From Bacteroidales bacterium (GTDB lineage Bacteria; Bacteroidota; Bacteroidia; Bacteroidales; UBA10428): a stretch of DNA of 51,238 nucleotides. The notes beneath the pieces were generated by a model that was given only the letters and a program-made list of their open reading frames with translations, searched no databases and was not told where the DNA came from. Numbering within the stretch: the first letter of the stretch is position 1; each line of letters begins with the position of its first letter. The stretch lies in contig JAFGGU010000040.1 of the NCBI GenBank assembly GCA_016930375.1, positions 1 to 51,238 on the forward strand. The letters run 5' to 3'. The position numbers were made by a program, and so were the translations under genes. Shown here in pieces: positions 50,923-51,238 of the stretch.

Positions 50923-51238
50923 TCACGGATGGAAAAATTTATCATTATTCCAACGTAATGGATTATTACCAATATAATTAGTAATTATTTCATATTCATG
51001 ATAATCCCGAATAATATGATCATAATATCCGCGTTGCCAGAGTTTACCTAAAATCAGATCCGGACAATTGGTTTTTATGTATTGCAAGGCATAATGTAAA
51101 ACCAGAGATTTATACATCCCAATGATTTTTGGTATCCCAGTAGGGGCGGGTTTTACACCCGCCCGGGTATTTACACCCGCCCGGGTATTTACACCCGCCC
51201 GGGTATTTACACCCGCCCGGGTATTTACACCCGCCCGG
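50923..51238 (-). CDS. REP-associated Y1 transposase (RAYT), C-terminal part, runs off the window
   Basis: Minus-strand reading from the window edge to the stop at 50923. The C-terminal part has the RAYT/IS200-like landmarks LWQRGYYDHIIRDYHEYE, NYIGNNP and RWNND. Going back, the same frame continues through PAPTGIPKIIGMYKS into the repeat, where each 18-bp unit encodes RAGVNT (at least four times) with no stop. The N terminus, including the HUH and Tyr motifs, would be outside. It is either a live gene with an in-frame repeat or a decayed copy; a start at M (51117) would give only 64 residues. Confidence 0.72.
   Translation of the reverse strand, partial: RAGVNTRAGVNTRAGVNTRAGVNTRAGVKPAPTGIPKIIGMYKSLVLHYALQYIKTNCPDLILGKLWQRGYYDHIIRDYHEYEIITNYIGNNPLRWNNDKFFHP
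51140..51164 (+). repeat. GTAG-headed REP-like hairpin inside the transposase reading frame
   Basis: GTAG (51140-51143), then GGGCGGGT, 5-base loop, ACCCGCCC: an exact 8-bp stem. Same layout as the element at the cysS stop. Confidence 0.7.
51165..51238. repeat. 18-bp tandem repeat at the window edge
   Basis: Four complete copies of GGGTATTTACACCCGCCC and the first bases of a fifth; it continues beyond the window. Each unit repeats the right half of the REP-like hairpin. The sequence probably stops here because the repeat could not be assembled further. Confidence 0.85.

Noticed and set aside
51140-51238. CRISPR array at the window end
   Set aside because: The 18-bp units follow one another without spacers, no cas gene is near, and the frame is open through a transposase gene.

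Overview
This window reads as a chromosomal segment of a Bacteroidota bacterium, most likely a Bacteroidales/Marinilabiliales-type lineage and probably uncultured. The pointers are gldH, a bacteroidote-style DnaG, Lgt and Pgk, a long IspG, an Mrp without its CxxC next to an Nfu-type scaffold, and promoters that fit the bacteroidote pattern (TTTG about 17-19 bases before TAnnTTTG). Almost everything up to about 48 kb is housekeeping or envelope genes in short operons. No phage, conjugative, CRISPR or rRNA genes were seen.

Layout. 0-6 kb: rpiB and an Rrf2 regulator; opposite them apt, a hemerythrin protein, a LuxR protein with a dead receiver, dnaG and a VanZ protein. 6-14 kb: ispD; a signalling block of a three-PAS histidine kinase, a NarL-type regulator, a lone receiver and a SiaC-like protein; then hemW. 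14-19 kb: a coiled-coil membrane protein, an RND-type adaptor and a very short TolC-like protein without a pump, a queuosine-precursor transporter and a serine hydrolase. 19-28 kb: a Tat-exported Fe-S aldo/keto reductase with two exported partners, two thioredoxin-fold proteins, a GDSL lipoprotein, cysE-cysK, proC and pgk. 28-35 kb: holB, a LiaF-like/LytS/LytTR envelope-sensing operon, gpmA, a metal chaperone plus CDF exporter, and lgt. 35-45 kb: an Ig-like lipoprotein, ricT-gldH-trmB-ATL, mrp-nfu, an outer-membrane protein, cysS and ispG. 45-48 kb: a HAD phosphatase and the methionine-salvage pair mtnA-mtnP.

The last 3 kb are different. Two DUF1080 paralogues point away from each other around a tRNA(CAU) gene and a 230-bp element with perfect 19-bp terminal inverted repeats and a 10-bp target duplication. 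After these come a C-terminal remnant of an S9 peptidase and, running off the end, a REP-associated (Y1/RAYT) transposase gene whose reading frame passes through a REP-like hairpin and an 18-bp tandem repeat. Related GTAG-headed hairpins or other short repeats sit on or just past the stop codons of several genes (hemW, the 21.4-kb lipoprotein, cysS, mtnP).

The strongest candidates for something new are the transposase carrying its own REP-like repeat in frame, the 230-bp three-hairpin element, and the TolC-like protein that seems to have lost its barrel-forming segments. Everything is read by eye from the sequence; no database search was run.
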